In this document: in pieces, positions 46,801 to 61,800 of the stretch
Layout of the letters: each line of letters begins with the position of its first letter
Position numbering within the stretch: position 1 is the stretch's first letter
Source: Branchiostoma floridae
Taxonomy: Eukaryota > Chordata > Leptocardii > Amphioxiformes > Branchiostomatidae
DNA length: 64,000 bases
Assembly: GCF_000003815.2 (NCBI RefSeq)
Contig: NC_049988.1
Span: forward strand, 11,562,404 to 11,626,403
Direction: 5' to 3'
Translations under genes and position numbers: made by a program
The notes under the pieces: model-generated
Database searches by the model: none
What the model saw: only the letters and a program-made list of their open reading frames with translations
Told to the model about the DNA's origin: nothing

Positions 46801-49800
46801 AGCCTCCTCCTCCACTTTTGCCTTGAGGATGTTACACTTCATCTGGTCGGGAGGGATCGGGCGCGCTCCCGAAAGTTTGTCGATCGGCTGCTCGTTGTTT
46901 AGGTTAATGTCCTTCTTTTTCTGTTTGGCTTTTGCTGCATCTTTTGCCCCGCTTTCCTCAGAGATGCCTTTCAACCTGACGGCAGCTTTCTCTTCCTCTG
47001 TTGTTGAAAAGAGGGGCAAAACGTGTTAGGGAATTTGTTGTACAAATTGTCTGGTTGTGACTACTATGTGCCCTCTAATTGGGTGCATGTTAACTTTTGT
47101 CTTCTTGATAAGATATTCTTCAAAGTCCTTTTGACTATATCCACAAAAGGTTATCACAAAGTCAATGAATGTTCTTCCAAATATAACGTTTATGAATGTA
47201 GTTTGTATAGAAAAATAAACTGTTTCTTGGGCAAAATGGTTAGGAACAAATATACTTTAGCAAGGTTTCCAGATTTCTACTTAAACTTCACAATAGGGCC
47301 CCATTATGCAAAACATCTCAATAAAGCAAGAAGGACTCATAACCTTGTTTAACATTTGTCATGATCTAAGTCTCATTAAAAAAGGGTATGTAAGGCAGTG
47401 TTCTAGCCAGCCTTTAATTTGTTTACGTCCCCTGGATTTTGAATGGAAATCCTGTCGAAGGGTCCGGTGGCATGTTCCCCCAGGAAAATTTCGAAATTTA
47501 CACCCTCTGATTGAAATGCTATTTCTTTTATTTTGTGGGGCAAATTTTGCTGGTAGACTCAGCTTGGTTCAATCGATATTTTTACTTGCCGATTTTTCTC
47601 AGTCACAGAGAACGGAATGGGCAAAGTTTTTGTCCATCCCAAGCGTCAAAATTCCGTCAAAGGACGGAAGGACGGATGCTGGCTAGAACACTGATGTAAG
47701 GCATTAAAAGTTGCATTTGTTTCAATATGTGTAAAATTAGTGTGCTTAATGTGTTATGCAACTAAATGCAAATAATAAACCTACACTGTAGGGTATTCTC
47801 CACTTACACACTTCCCATAATTAAGTGCGAGAGGGTTCCGGATATGGATGTTACTTGGATGCTACCACAGTTGCTCAGGGTGCGAAACCAGGGTGGAACC
47901 AGATAAAACCTTCAGTACGAGGGCGGAAAAGCATATAAACTAATAAGTTGTCTGGCGAATATAGTACAGTTATCATTTGGGCCGAGAATCTTACAAGTTT
48001 TGTGGTCAGAAGTAACTACCTAACACGTGCACCACTGTGGCTGTTAGTTGGTTTCTTCCGATGACCTCAAGGGCCACACCTTGGCGTTTCGTCTGCAGCC
48101 TTTGTTTTTTTCCTGTCGGAAAGTGATTAAACCATTGTCCTGTGATCGGTTCCACACCAAACTATCATCTCCTTGATGTTTTCTGTGTTCGGAATTGGTT
48201 AGAACCAATTTTCTGTGCCCTTGGAGTCAGTTCCGGAGTTCGGAGCAGCCATATCCGGAACCCTCTCGCACTTAATTATGGGAAGTGTGTAAGTGGAGAA
48301 TTGAAAAGACTGCAAAGAAAGTGCAAAGTTAATGAGTGCTCCCATCACCAAAATGTGCCAAGCAAAAACTTTCAACCACCCCTACATAAACATGGAACAG
48401 GCCCATACCATAACATAGTGAAATGTACTTGGCCCAAACCACTTCTATGAAGGGATGGTTGTCAGGAGGACTAACAATATTATGTGGGATACTACAACGA
48501 CTGCTACAAAAACACCCATATTTGTACAACACTTCACCTGGTCTTGTGACTGTAGCATTACCATGCAAGGCTTGGAAAAAAAGGAAGAAAAAAATACACA
48601 TATTAGCTGTGGTCCGCTTTCCATCCATAGTGCCATGATAAGGTGCTCAGTGCTCAAAAAGAGGTTACATTTTTTCATGCACCTCTTCAAGTAGAACCAT
48701 GTTAAACTTTCTGTACAAAAAGTGCACTTTACACTTATAGTGTAAACCCAGTAAGATATGGAAAATGCTTCTGGATGTTTTGAGTGACATCCATCACTCT
48801 TCCTTTGCATCACTTGAATAAACATGGTCAGTTTGTTCCAATGACACTGAAGATGAGTGATGACTGTCCACTTGATGTCACTCGAATGTCCAAAGATAAT
48901 CTTTATACCTCACCCACTTGTAGAAATTGGTTTACATTAAAATATTGTTTATCTGGATGTCTAACCTTCATAAATGTTAAATCTAAAACCCTTTTTGAAA
49001 ACTTGAAGATAAAGTAAAGACTTCAGTCCAGGAACTGAAAAAATCTCATCTTGTACATGTAATAGGGACATCCACTTTCATGATGGCACAACAAAAACAC
49101 TTCAAGGCATCTTCACACCACAACAATAGCAATGGTACAAAGATGCAATTCTTCACCATAGATTTTACATAAGGACACATAATGTATATGTTAGTGGACA
49201 CTGGACAGTATTCTAGTAAGATTTAGCTTACCACTCAACACGGACGTTACAGGTGACCCGGGCTGGGGCTCAGGGTCATCTAAGGTTATCAGCACATCAT
49301 CAACCGAAGCAGCGGGAACTATGGGTAAGCAACAACATGGACATTAAAGTGCCCCTCCCAACATGGCTCCTGCCTGGGCTCACACATTTTTGCACAAAGT
49401 TCAAATTCAACTGACAACAGTGGGGGAGGGGGCCACGGGGGGACTTTCATTATGAAAAAGTTGGAAAACTGGAAATACTGTCCTCGAGGGGAAAATTGGG
49501 AATGTGGGATGAGTTTTTTTAAAGGATTTGGGTACTTTTGTTTCATGGAAATGTTGGAAAAATAAAAACACTGGCTTCAAGGTAAAATTGGGAACATGGG
49601 ATGACTTTTTGGAAGGATTTGGGGTAATTTTGTTGGCAGAAGGCACTGTGGGATGATCACATCACTGCACAACATTGAAACAGTCAGGCATTGCTGGGAA
49701 GGACATGGGAAGAAATCCTTAGTGTTGACACTACTTGAAGATTTTGTTTGGAGATTTTCTCAATCTTTATAATTCTGGCCTTCAAATTCAATGTTGAAGA

Positions 49801-52800
49801 CCAATTTATTATATGTAAACAGTATTTCTCACAGTTCCTTATCAGAAAAAGTCTTTCCCAGCATGGACCAGGCTGTTCCCTCGGATGACTACAATACTTA
49901 CCGCTCAGCCCATCGGTGGTGGGCGAGGTTGCCGTGGGTGATACGGCGGGTGACGTCGGCGTCGTTACGATCGCGTCCACCTCCACCACAGCTGGACTGG
50001 TAACCACGGTAACGGCGGGTGTTGGCGTGGTGACCACTGCCGTTGCAACGGTTGTGGTTGGGGTGGTCACTGGGGTCTCCTCTGAGGGCTGCAAACAGAA
50101 ATGTTAGAAATGTTGTGAGCATGAAAGCTTACCTGGACACTGAACCAGATTACTTTGTGAGGGGGTTAAAGGAGGCCAACTACATAAGAGCATACCAGCC
50201 GATACTTGACAGAAACGGCAAATACGATTCTTTACTCGAGTTATGTGTCCCTAGGTCACGTGCTCCGAATATTTGAATCACCACTCCTTACAAAGATCGA
50301 CAAAGCTCGACGGACATGCGACTGAAAATTAGAGGTAAGCAATTTGTTCGTGTTGACAGTAGTAAACTCCAACATAGAAATGTTGATGATAATGTGAATT
50401 CTGAAGTATTGTTCATAGAAAGAGAGCAGAACCAGAAAAACCTGTGTTGCTTAGCTGTATTGCGATGATAAACCTGTTTAATTTTTGTTTCGTACTGCAA
50501 GTAGCAAATAAACTACCAAGACAAAATCATTGCTGATGTCCTGACAACATGTTTACACAAGTACTTCCAATAAGCTTCAAAGCCAAGTCTTGGGTTTAAA
50601 GTAATGCGGTAGACAGATACATGTACAAGATAAAGAACTTCTAAGTCTATAGAAGTTATCTTACCTCCTCTTCAATTGTGGGAGTTGGACCATTGGTCTG
50701 TGGTCTGAAAGCAAAGATTGATTTCTATTAAAGGCCAACATCCGAAGTAGTGACGTAATACGTGCTACAAAAACATCAGCAGCAGGCAATACAAGATGTT
50801 ACCTTAAAATCAAGTGTACTTGACTCTGATACTGTAAATGCATTTAAGTTCACGGGGATTTAATTTCGCAGAGGCAGGAAAATGGAGTGTTCCCGGTAGT
50901 TTTGAGTAATGCCATCCCGTGAACTTAAATGCATTTACAGTACTGCACTGCAGTCATATACTATCATGGAAAATCTGGCGCCTCTACGAATCACCAGTCG
51001 GAAACCACTTATTGGTTACTTGGCAAGAGCAAACGAACAAAGCAGTCCCCTTAAATCTAACCATATCTACCCTCTAAAAACAGAGTACAGTACTACTTTT
51101 CTACCCTGGTGTTATACAGTTGGTCGTTGGACGGAGAAATGAATAAATGTGAACAAAAAAATTGTCTTGTAAATACTTGTGTCCTCACCGTAACAAGTAC
51201 CTCAAACATTTCATTATTATTATTATAATGTGACAATGTATAGTACCTGTATCTAGAAGAGGGGTGCCATAGGTGGCGTGAGCAGAAGACAAAGGGAAAA
51301 TGTTCATGAGTTCGTGGTGAAGCAGCCCCTGTGAAAATCGCGAACATAAAACCACCGCAAAAGTTTCTGCATTAACAGTAATATCACAAAGTTTTGACTA
51401 AAAAATGACTATAAAAAGATACCTTGTGGTGACTGGAGAGGATGTTCTCAGAGGTGGAGTTGTAGCATTTGCTGCAGAAGAGAGACAACACTGATTTATA
51501 GATTGGTACAGAACTAAAAAAAGTATGGAGTATTTGCTACAAGCTCTTCTGCACCATGCTGTCACTTTTATCAGTAGAAATACAAAGCACTAACAATGTA
51601 CTATCCTATAATTTCAAATACATTTATAACCTTAATACAAGAATTGTGGGCAATGTCAAAATAGAAATCAAACTTTTTACACTAAACAATAATGATGCTT
51701 TTTAATGTTGAACATTGTGAACAATAACGTTTGGATCAAACTTTGATTTCTTAAAAATAAAATAACCTCAACATTAGACTTCAAATTGAAAGTAAGACAT
51801 AGATAGACACATTGGTGACACCTCTTAAATGTTAAAACATTGAATGTCATCCCTGCCATAGACAACAATGGGTTAGAAGCAGCAATGAAGAACATAATTT
51901 CACAGTACTTTAACAGCTTATAAATATTTCAGGACTAAAAATCCACATTCAAAGGTCTTCCTGTCCATAAACAATTGCTTATCACAATAACTTCCTGTCA
52001 GAAGCTTTATCTCCTTTGGAAGGACAGCAAGTGTTTGAATGTGAATTTTGAGTCCCTGTCATCTTTGCCTTTGGGATCATGATAAAAGTATTGTTATGTT
52101 TGATAGTTATCATTCAGACCATGCTGTATGTAGAGAATGAACAATGAACCGAGTACAATGGACAACAGATGACACCAGGAAATGGGGAATTAGACAGTCC
52201 TCACCCTCCCACGGTATCTATGACCTAACAGATGTTGCTACATTAGATTTTGCTATGCTTAGCTAACGCCACAATCTCCAAGCAGGTCCTAAGGTAGCAT
52301 AAGATAGTATCAAAAGCTGGCAATGGAGTTTAGCTGGCTTAGGAGTGTGCATTGGCTACTGAAGGCTTTTGATACTATCATATGCTACAGTAGGATCTGT
52401 TTGGAGATTACTAAACCTGTACCCTAGTCACTTCTCTTCTCTGACTAAAGGCGAAATAATGGTTTGAAATCTGAAACTTTCAAAAACTTTGGCAAAGCCC
52501 CAAAATATTATTCAGTCTATGCAGTGCTAAAGGATATTTTTTCATAATATACACTTTCTGTACAATATTCAATTTCATACCAATTGTATAAAAAAGGGGT
52601 CATACCCATTCAAGAACTAATACCTTATTCATCTGTCCCTTTCAATATGAAAACTATGTCTCAAAATTTCCTACATCCTACTTATTTCCGGTATTATTAC
52701 TTCATTACAGTGATGTAAGAATATTTGGTAATTCTGAAGTTTTCTTTGCTAAAAAAAAAAAATTAAATGTTTTGATGTGGACTTGGTTTCTTATCTAATC

Positions 52801-55800
52801 TAGAACTTACTACATGACATCATTAACCATCCATGTATAGACAGACTGTACAATTCCCACCAGTGAAATGTTAGGTCATTAGTTAGTAAGAGAGACATGG
52901 GCTGGGTGTGACACATTCTATTTTGGATCATACACACCCATTGGGCTTCCAAGAATCTGCGGCCTCACAACTGAAAGCAACGGATGCATTTAACATGTTA
53001 CACACTTCCACAGAAAACCTCACGGCATCATCATTGTCAAGTAAACATTAGGAGCATCAAAATCGCATGCCTCAATACAACCAATAGAGCAACATATGCA
53101 AAGGAAAGGTAATGTTAGGTCATCAAGCCAATACCAAAATAATTTGTTAACATATTGTATAAGAGAAATAGCATTGCCATTATTTGGTAACACCACTCTT
53201 CCACTAGAAGCTGCAACAGCAACCAAACATTCGACAGATTGCTTGACAAATTTCAATCATTGATAAAACACAAATCTTTTAACACTTTTTGTGAGTGTTT
53301 TGTTGCCTTTTTTGAATCATACTCCAAAATGAAATTAAGGGTTATACAAATCCAATTCTGGTTGCTCAAGGGTCCCTCATCAAAGGCTGTCTGGTGGAAA
53401 GCGGGTTTAAAAAGCTATGTTGCAAGTTTTGTTTTTTAGAGTATGACGTTCTTTAATACTTACGTCTTCTAGAGCTCTGCCGCCGTGAATACCTCTGGCT
53501 CGGGCGTCTTTCAAACTGCACCGTCCTCCGTGACTGGCGATTTCGTGCTGTCTGGTACTCAGTTCTCCCACTATGGACATGATATATACACTTGTAAACA
53601 CACTGAATTTGTTTCCCTGTTGCCATGCCCCGTAACATACATCAGTTTAACTTTCATAAGTCATTTTAGGGTTACCATGATAACTTTGTAAGTAAGTAAG
53701 TAACGATAACTTGACATGATAACTTGCTAAATGTTTATCAAAATTTCATATGTCAGTCGAAAGAGAGGATGTTTACTATCACATTTGACTACAATGTACA
53801 AAACATAAAAATTATGTACAAAACCAACCTTCAATTTTTTTTGGACAATACAAACTGTATAGGCAAACTCCCTGGTAGATCATTCTAATACTTCACAATG
53901 AACAGCATGATTGGCATGTTATTCAACATTGAACTGTTGGCTTTGACCCCTCACCTGAATCTGAACCTTGACCCCATGCGGAGAAGCTGCTGCCTCCTGC
54001 CAGGCTTGTCGACCGGCCCCTTGAGGCGGAAGAAGGCGTGGTGCTCCACTGCACACTTCCACAGGTGCTTACAGGCCTTGGGGTGGTCCAGTCTGAACAC
54101 AAACGTGTGAGTCTGTTCTCTTCCCTGGAATAACAGTGTCAGGTTGTTTACATGATGATGACACTCTAATATGGTCACTCCATTTTGATACAAGATGATC
54201 AAAGTTGGTTCTCCTCAGTGAGCAGAAAACGACAGATGTGCTAAGATGAATAAAATACTGAGACAATCATCAAATTACATTTAAATCTGCACTTGTAATG
54301 CCCAAGGCAGACATTATCCTATCCTAAAACATTTCTTTATACACAAAAAATTGGTTAAAACATTGACTAAAATTTACTGATGAATAAATCTTGTAGTACT
54401 ATGATGATCCGGAATCAATCTAGTAATATCAAATTGAATACCATTTAACAGCAAAGACTTCGCAGTATCAGAGGTTTCCATTCCCATCTATGACAAATGC
54501 AAGTGCCCCCCTCCCCCTTATGTGCCACCCTCCCCCTTACCTCATCATCATCTTCTACCACAGCCAGGATCAGCTTCTTGCCCTGGAAGTCCAGTCTGGT
54601 GATCTTAGGCCAGAAGAAGAGGCCGATCTTTGTCTTCCCTTCGAACACCAGGACTCCTGTCGGCGTCAGTCCTAGTGAGTACTCATTCCCATCTCTTCCC
54701 TATGGAAACAAATACCAATGTTTTAGTATACACAAACATTCACAAAAGAGCCAAAAGATTCATTGTACAACAGGGTTGTAGCCAGCTAGAAATCATTTTC
54801 CGTCCCCTCGATTTTGAATGGCTTTGGCGCAGCGTTCCTAGGGGGGTCCAGGGGCATGCTCCCAAGGAAAATTTTAAAATCTAGACCCTCTGAAATGCTA
54901 TTTCTTGCATTTTGAGGGTTAAATTTTACTCACAGATCTAGAGGACGGAATGGGCAAAAAAATTTTCCGGCCCCAGATGCAAAATTCCGTCAAAGGACGG
55001 AAGGATGAGTGCTGGCTACAACCCTGTTGTACAATAAACATAAGGTGTTTTTCAAAAATAAAAGCTTAAGTTGCCCAGACATCAGAACAAGTGGGTCAAC
55101 CTCTTGATCAGAAGATGCATCGGGCCTGGTGCCCATCTCCACTTCAAAGCCCTGGGCCACACATAGGTGCAAGCACTACAGCAGGGGGCTAGTATACTGG
55201 TAGTGTAGTGTGTTTAGCTTCCATACTCTCGTAGCAGAGAAAGAAAAAGTATGCACCATTTTAAAGAGTCTCGGGTATGTTTTTTCAAGCTACTGTTTTA
55301 TGATGTACATTGTAGTTTTGACTAGCGTAAATCACTACTTTAGTTTAGTCTACAAAAAGTACTTTAACACCCATACATCTACAGCTCACCTTGACACAGT
55401 GCATGTCCACTCCATACATCTCCAGCCACTTGGCCTTGTTCAGGTAGTTCATCTCAGCTGTGGCTGGGCTCTGGCCACTGGTGATATAAACCAAAGTATG
55501 TTAATGTTATTTTATATTGTGCTTACATATTACAAAACACCATTGCCAATAATGTAATGCTCACCTGTATCCACCGGGTAACCTATTTCTGTTGTTTTCA
55601 CAAACAGAATATTCAGGGGTATCAAGTCGACGGTTCGAGGTTTCAAATTGAAATATATTATATAATATATATGTGCAGTAATATGTCTGAAACCACCTTC
55701 TGTACCCTATTATTAAAAACAATTCAAACAGAACCCCTCTATACTAATTCTTGCTGCTTAGTGGTTAATACCTGTACATGAAACTTACTGGTTCTTTTTC

Positions 55801-58800
55801 CACTGTTCAAGAATCTCTGCTTCCATCTCCTCTGACTGCTCAGGAGCGAATCTGAACTCCGACACGATGTCAGGCTCATACTCGTTGGGATCCCAGTCAC
55901 CAAGCTCAGCTGGAAAGATATGAAAATTTGTCAAAAATGTCAACTCTTTTGCCAAGGTGAACATATTGTTTGTCTTCATAATACTTCAAACATTTGTTCA
56001 ATAAAGACCAGATGAAGGGTAATTTTCAAGGCGTCCTTGAGGTGACTGAATTCCAACATCAGACATGTGATTTTTTTTTTCATTTTGAGGGGGCCCAATA
56101 TTTAGCTATAGCTTGGTGAATCTGTGTTTCATTGCATTAGACTTGGAGCAAATTTTCAAACTGTTACTACAATTGTCTAACAACCTACTTTTGTAGGTGA
56201 GCACCTATACCTTCTGTAGTTACACCTCAGAGGAAGCTACACCTTACAAAACCAAAATTTAGACATAATACAACACTGTACAAAGTCTATAGAATAATTC
56301 TCCATTACAATCTGTTCGAGAGAGGAAATTAGACTGTACAGAGTCTAATCAATTAAAAATTGTTCCAGAAAGAAACACAGAATAAGAATTTTGTGAAACT
56401 AACAGGTCCTACAGAAGCTGAATATTTCACAAGTGATGACATATTAAAACAGGCCTGATACTTACATTGTAAAGCAAATCCAGCTAACTCCACTGAAGTG
56501 GTATGGTCACACTCAAGCCTGGAAAAAACAATATCCCCTTTGCCACTGGAGTGGTACAAAGAGTCAAAATGCGTCACAAAATATCCACGCAAACATGCCC
56601 ACAAGAAAAAAATAAAAAGCATGAAACACAAAAAAGGCATTAAGACCCTCGAGATACAACCACAGGCAGAAGAACTTCATTCATGCATGGTCACATCATT
56701 TCTTCATTCGCACAAACAATTCCAATTGCAAATTGTGACATTCATGACTAAATATACCAATGCTAACTTGATACCAGCACAAGTATGTTCCCATTGTCCC
56801 TTTGCGAAAAGGAAAATAGGGCAACTAAGAAATAAAACAATTAAAATCTACCAGCTGTCTAAAACAGATTTCAAGCACCAAGTAATTAAAAGGAGCTAAA
56901 AATTCAAGACAGAGTGTTACTTACTTCCCAGACAGAAGGTCCTTCTTTAACTGGAGGAAGAAGAGATATCTGGAAGATGAAACAACATAGTTGTAATGCT
57001 TTCTGAAGGCATAATATCAAGTAAAATGTCATGTAAATTTTTTAGGCAGGCTTACTACTTTATATACTGAAATATGCTTTTCACATTAGAAATGTGTAAT
57101 ATAAAAATATTATTATTTTCCAGTGGACTTATTTAAGATTCTGCATCAATGGACAAGAAACAACTACATCTGCTTCATGGCAATGCTTGGATATGAGGCG
57201 ATAGGACAACCATTACATGTACCTGTACACTACATGGTGTGTAAAAATCTATTTAGTGTGCTAAATGTAACCTTACAAACAATGAAACCTATTGTGCATG
57301 CATGCAAGTACAGCAACATGCTGGAAACCTGATTTTCCAGGAGAAACCCTTCCCTGAACTTTACAATAACCTTGTCAGACATTGCATGGAACACCTGCCA
57401 GGGGCTTCAACCTCTGACATGTCTGACTCTGACCAAAAAATCCACCACTGTCCCAACAAATGCCTACTGACAGATAGTTTGTCCCAGGCGTGCACCCTGC
57501 ACACATCCCCATTTGTGCAACCTAATCCAAACAGACATCCTCCAACCACAGGAGGTTTCTACAGATAATGGAGAAAACTATATATTCTTCCCCACACTGC
57601 TTTATGTGGTATACCACAACCACTGTGTGTTTAGTACAAGGTATATTGAGCCAATCTCATGACTTAGCACTCAAGATTGCCTGCAATAGGGTGGTATTGA
57701 TTTAGCTGTGGGTTAGAGGTCTGACAGACAACACAAAACCATAACAGATGACAGTTTGGCTGGAGGATCTCACACAGCTGTGACTTGCCAATCACGGTCT
57801 CATTAGTGGGAACTGCCATTGTTAATCTTGATCTGTGGGTGACCTGCATGTATTGACCCTGACAGTACATGTACTTGACAATGGCCTTGTATATGAGGTG
57901 TACTTGTACTTGACAATGGCCTTGTATTTGAGGTTCAGGAGGGGCCAATGTTAGGAGATTGCTAGCAAAGACATGGTTGTTTGAACTTCAAGTTGCTCCA
58001 TGTCTGTGCTCTGTCTCAAAATGTCTTACCATTTCTTGCCATTCATGCGCTTGGGGTGGAAGGGGGTTTTTGGAAGGTTGATTCTTTTGATTTACATGAA
58101 ATAAACCATACTTAACGGATGTACCTTGCAACTCAGAACACAGCATTTAGGCACAAGTATACATCATCGCCAATGTTCAACGTTGCACTCTAGGCCTGCA
58201 GTGTTGTATTCTAGATTCCTGTAGCCATTTAGAATTTCACGTCATTCTCACATCCTTGATTTTCTTCCTAAAGAATTTCCAGCTTTGTAAAGTTGTATAC
58301 AAAGTTTGGCATCACGGGCCCTAAACAGGTTGAGTCTCCAAGTCCATCTCAACTCAACGAACCAGGGTCAATGTAGAATAGAGGCAGAACATTACATTTA
58401 ATGGCATACATTGAACCACTCTAATAATAAGCCAGTTTTGGTAATGACTCACATTTACTGGATGTGATTGTACCATTTATGGCATGTGATTGCATACAGG
58501 CTCCCATGCCTTGTAATTACCGGTACCTTGAGTGATAAAACCCATCAAGGCAAAGTGCAACAAGTCCGTTCCAACCGTTTTATTAGCAGCTTTCGACCTT
58601 GGAGCCAAATTGACTTCCCACATTTTCTTTTTATATCTAATACATGATAATGTTGGATATCTAGATTACGGAAAATTTATAGCTGATGTGAGAAACAATT
58701 GAATTCTGGTTTGTGGCAGGTAAAACTCATGGTTTGTGCTTGCCTTGCAGTTACCATTGCTCTATCATTTAGCGAAGCTTTCCACAAAATTTTCTTCCGG

Positions 58801-61800
58801 GAGGGACATAAAACGGGGGTCCCGTGCTCAAGGAGGTGCCTTGACCACGTCAAACAGCCTTATTAGCCACACTTTGGGTACCTACTGGCTGCAAAATATT
58901 ATACACCCAATATTATTTCAATAGAACTTCACACTGGTCTATGACAGCACAGACGTACAACGTTAACATTGCACAGAACCTCTCCTGGGTATCTTGGCAG
59001 TTTGCATCAGGAGAAAGTTTACAGATTTAAAACAGAGGCATTTCCATCTTGTGGGGAGCCACACTTTACTTGTAAACAATTACAAGCTAGGGGTCATGAC
59101 CCTGGAGGTCACAGAGTCACCTCAGACTGATGCCACCACCAGCTGGGACCTAACATCAGGACTGCCTGCCAAGGGACAGACCATTAGATGTCATGGGGAG
59201 GGAGGAAGCCAGGGAGGTTTTGGGCTGGGAGAGAAGGTCATAGTTGAGGAAAATGTTTCATAGATTTTATTAGCCTGGTATCCAGCCGTAATATAGCTCC
59301 CGAGTCTCTTCTCTCCTCTTTGCAATTGCATACAAGATGAGATCAGTCTTTTTATTTGCTTCCAACATCTAACTCGGTACAAATTGTACATGTATGTGTA
59401 CATGTACAAAGATTGCAACTGTTGGCACAGGATGCTGTTGGTATCATTGGGCACAATTGGCATTGGCCTGTGACCAACTAGCAAGGTTGTTCAAGGTTAT
59501 GTATCCAGAAGAGGGGACAATGATGGGCTTCAATGATTATATCCTTATGATCTTTGTACACGGTATTGCACATTCACCCAATTTTCTAATAGGTAAGAAA
59601 AACCTCCAAACGAACATCCCTGTAATTTCATAGAGCCTCTTCCCAGCTGTAAGACCATGACCTGGAAACCTTCAGGGTCACAAAAGTTTACCTAAAAACT
59701 CATAGCTGACACTAGAACTCATTAAACACAATAACTCAAATGTAACACATCATCCATATTAGGACTGCTATGGGATGTGTAGCATTCCAGCTAATGATGA
59801 TGATGATAAATATGTGATTCAATGTGACACATTGGAGATAGGTCTAATGTGTTTCCAGGATTATAATCTATCCCTCTAAAATGTAACGCTAGTTCACCTT
59901 AATCGGCGAGGTAACCTATATCTGTTGTTTTTCAAAACGGGTGGTAGTTTTAAACTGCAATATACTGAAAATATTGCAGTTTAATGTCAACATCCGTCAA
60001 CATGATATTCCCAAATACCCTGTTTTTAAAAGCAACAGATATAGGTTACCCAACGGATAAAGGTGAACTAGCGTTACATAGTTAAACAAATACTCAATTT
60101 CTAGGTCCCAGTATCACAAAGTTAGAGTTGTAAAACTTATACATTTTGCATATGGTAATGTTGAAAAGGGGTCAATGAGGGGTAATTTCTAATTAGCAGA
60201 AAGGGGGTGGGGGAATCAAGAGATTTAGAGGTACTGAATATACTGAAGTCAGTGGACAAAAACGAATTGAAATTTGGAAACATATGGTGGCAACAGCTGC
60301 TGCATATACCAATATTCCTGGCAGAAATAGAGTTGGAAACAGAGTTGGAAACATGACATCCTTTTTCTTTAGTCCATCTGTGTTCTATCACCAGAGTATG
60401 GACACCAGATCTGAGCAACTGATCCTCTCTGCTAGAGTCTGAAACAGCTGGGAGTCAATGGCAAGGGTAACCCCAACAAAGGGGACATATTGCACTGGCT
60501 TCAAAACAAACTGCAAGCCACAGTGTTTATTCAGGATGTCAGCTGGGGGTACTGATCAGGGTAAAAATAATACTGTGGAAATAAATCCTTGAAAACCCCT
60601 TTGTTTCTCAGGTAGTCTAGACAAGTCTATTGAATTGCATAGCTGACAGAGGATGTTTGTCCGTGAATGTTTTAGATGATGATAGTTTCAAGTACTTTCT
60701 ATTGTTGGTACAAATGTACCTCCTTTCCACTGGAATCTCAGACAGTCAGAGCAGCAGTACTTGATGATAGGGCTGCCTTGATTTGAGTTTTGACCTCTAC
60801 ATGAACTCATGTCAGATGAGCTAGTGAAGTGCAAGACTTTTCTCCAATGGCATGTTGTCAATGCAAACCATTTTCTTAAAGACTTTCTGTCAAATGTTTA
60901 CCTTTACAGTTTTTCCAACCAGCTAACAAATAATATACATTCTGCATTCCGCTATATCTCTAATCATTGGGAATATAACTTGTTCTCAAAGGTATGTTGT
61001 TGCAGACATGTCTTCTATGAGAGACACCCACCTTGTGTATTCCTCATGTAGATTGTTGGGTTCTGAAGAATAGAACTTCACACTAAATCTTATTGTGTAC
61101 GGAGGTCCGACTGTGGAAAAACAACAATAACAAAAGTCATTCATACATGATCACCATAAATTGAAATGTGTGACATTTGTATTATTAGATATGATGTTGA
61201 CATTGCCGAATTACATGATGCAAAACACAAACATGTTTATTGTTATCATCAAAACAGCTTCACATGTTTTTCTTCTTCTCTGCACTTTCATGACATTGTA
61301 GAATGGTCAGCCCGTTTGCACACAATGCAGCAGCCTTGATGATGAAAAGGTTTCAATGCTTTTTGTCAGAATGACAAGGAATGATACGAGAACTGAGTAT
61401 GACAATTGCTTCCACAGGTGAGTTTAGGATTAGAAATGTGAAAAAATAAAAAATAAAAACTAACAAATAAAAATAGGCTGCAATAAGGAAAATTATGTGG
61501 GTGCATTTCCAAATTAGCATTGCAAAGCTCCAAAATAAAAATGGTTGGAGTGCAGTCAAAGACGTGCTATCGTGCTATAAAAATGTTGTGCACATAAAAA
61601 TCGGTAACAGAAAAGACCAATTTACCAGGAACAGTGGAATCCATATTCCAAGCTGCCATCAACAATACGGGAAAACAAGGGAAAAAGTTGATCTGCTTTG
61701 TTAAAGGTGTTAAAACAGTTAAAAAATACTAAAAAAAACAACAAGACAAGTGGCATTCCATGTGTAATAAGAAAGTGGAATTTGCAATACGTATCTATTT

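Larger units (their letters stand above)
56970..61031 (-). other. EPB41L5: 4-kb intron of EPB41L5
   Basis: Largest intron of the gene in this window. It carries a short tandem duplication of TACTTGACAATGGCCTTGTA (57871 and 57907), the left-end fragment of the TAGCCTGG MITE (about 59272) and the fold-back element at 59882. No exon was recognised. Confidence 0.6.
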
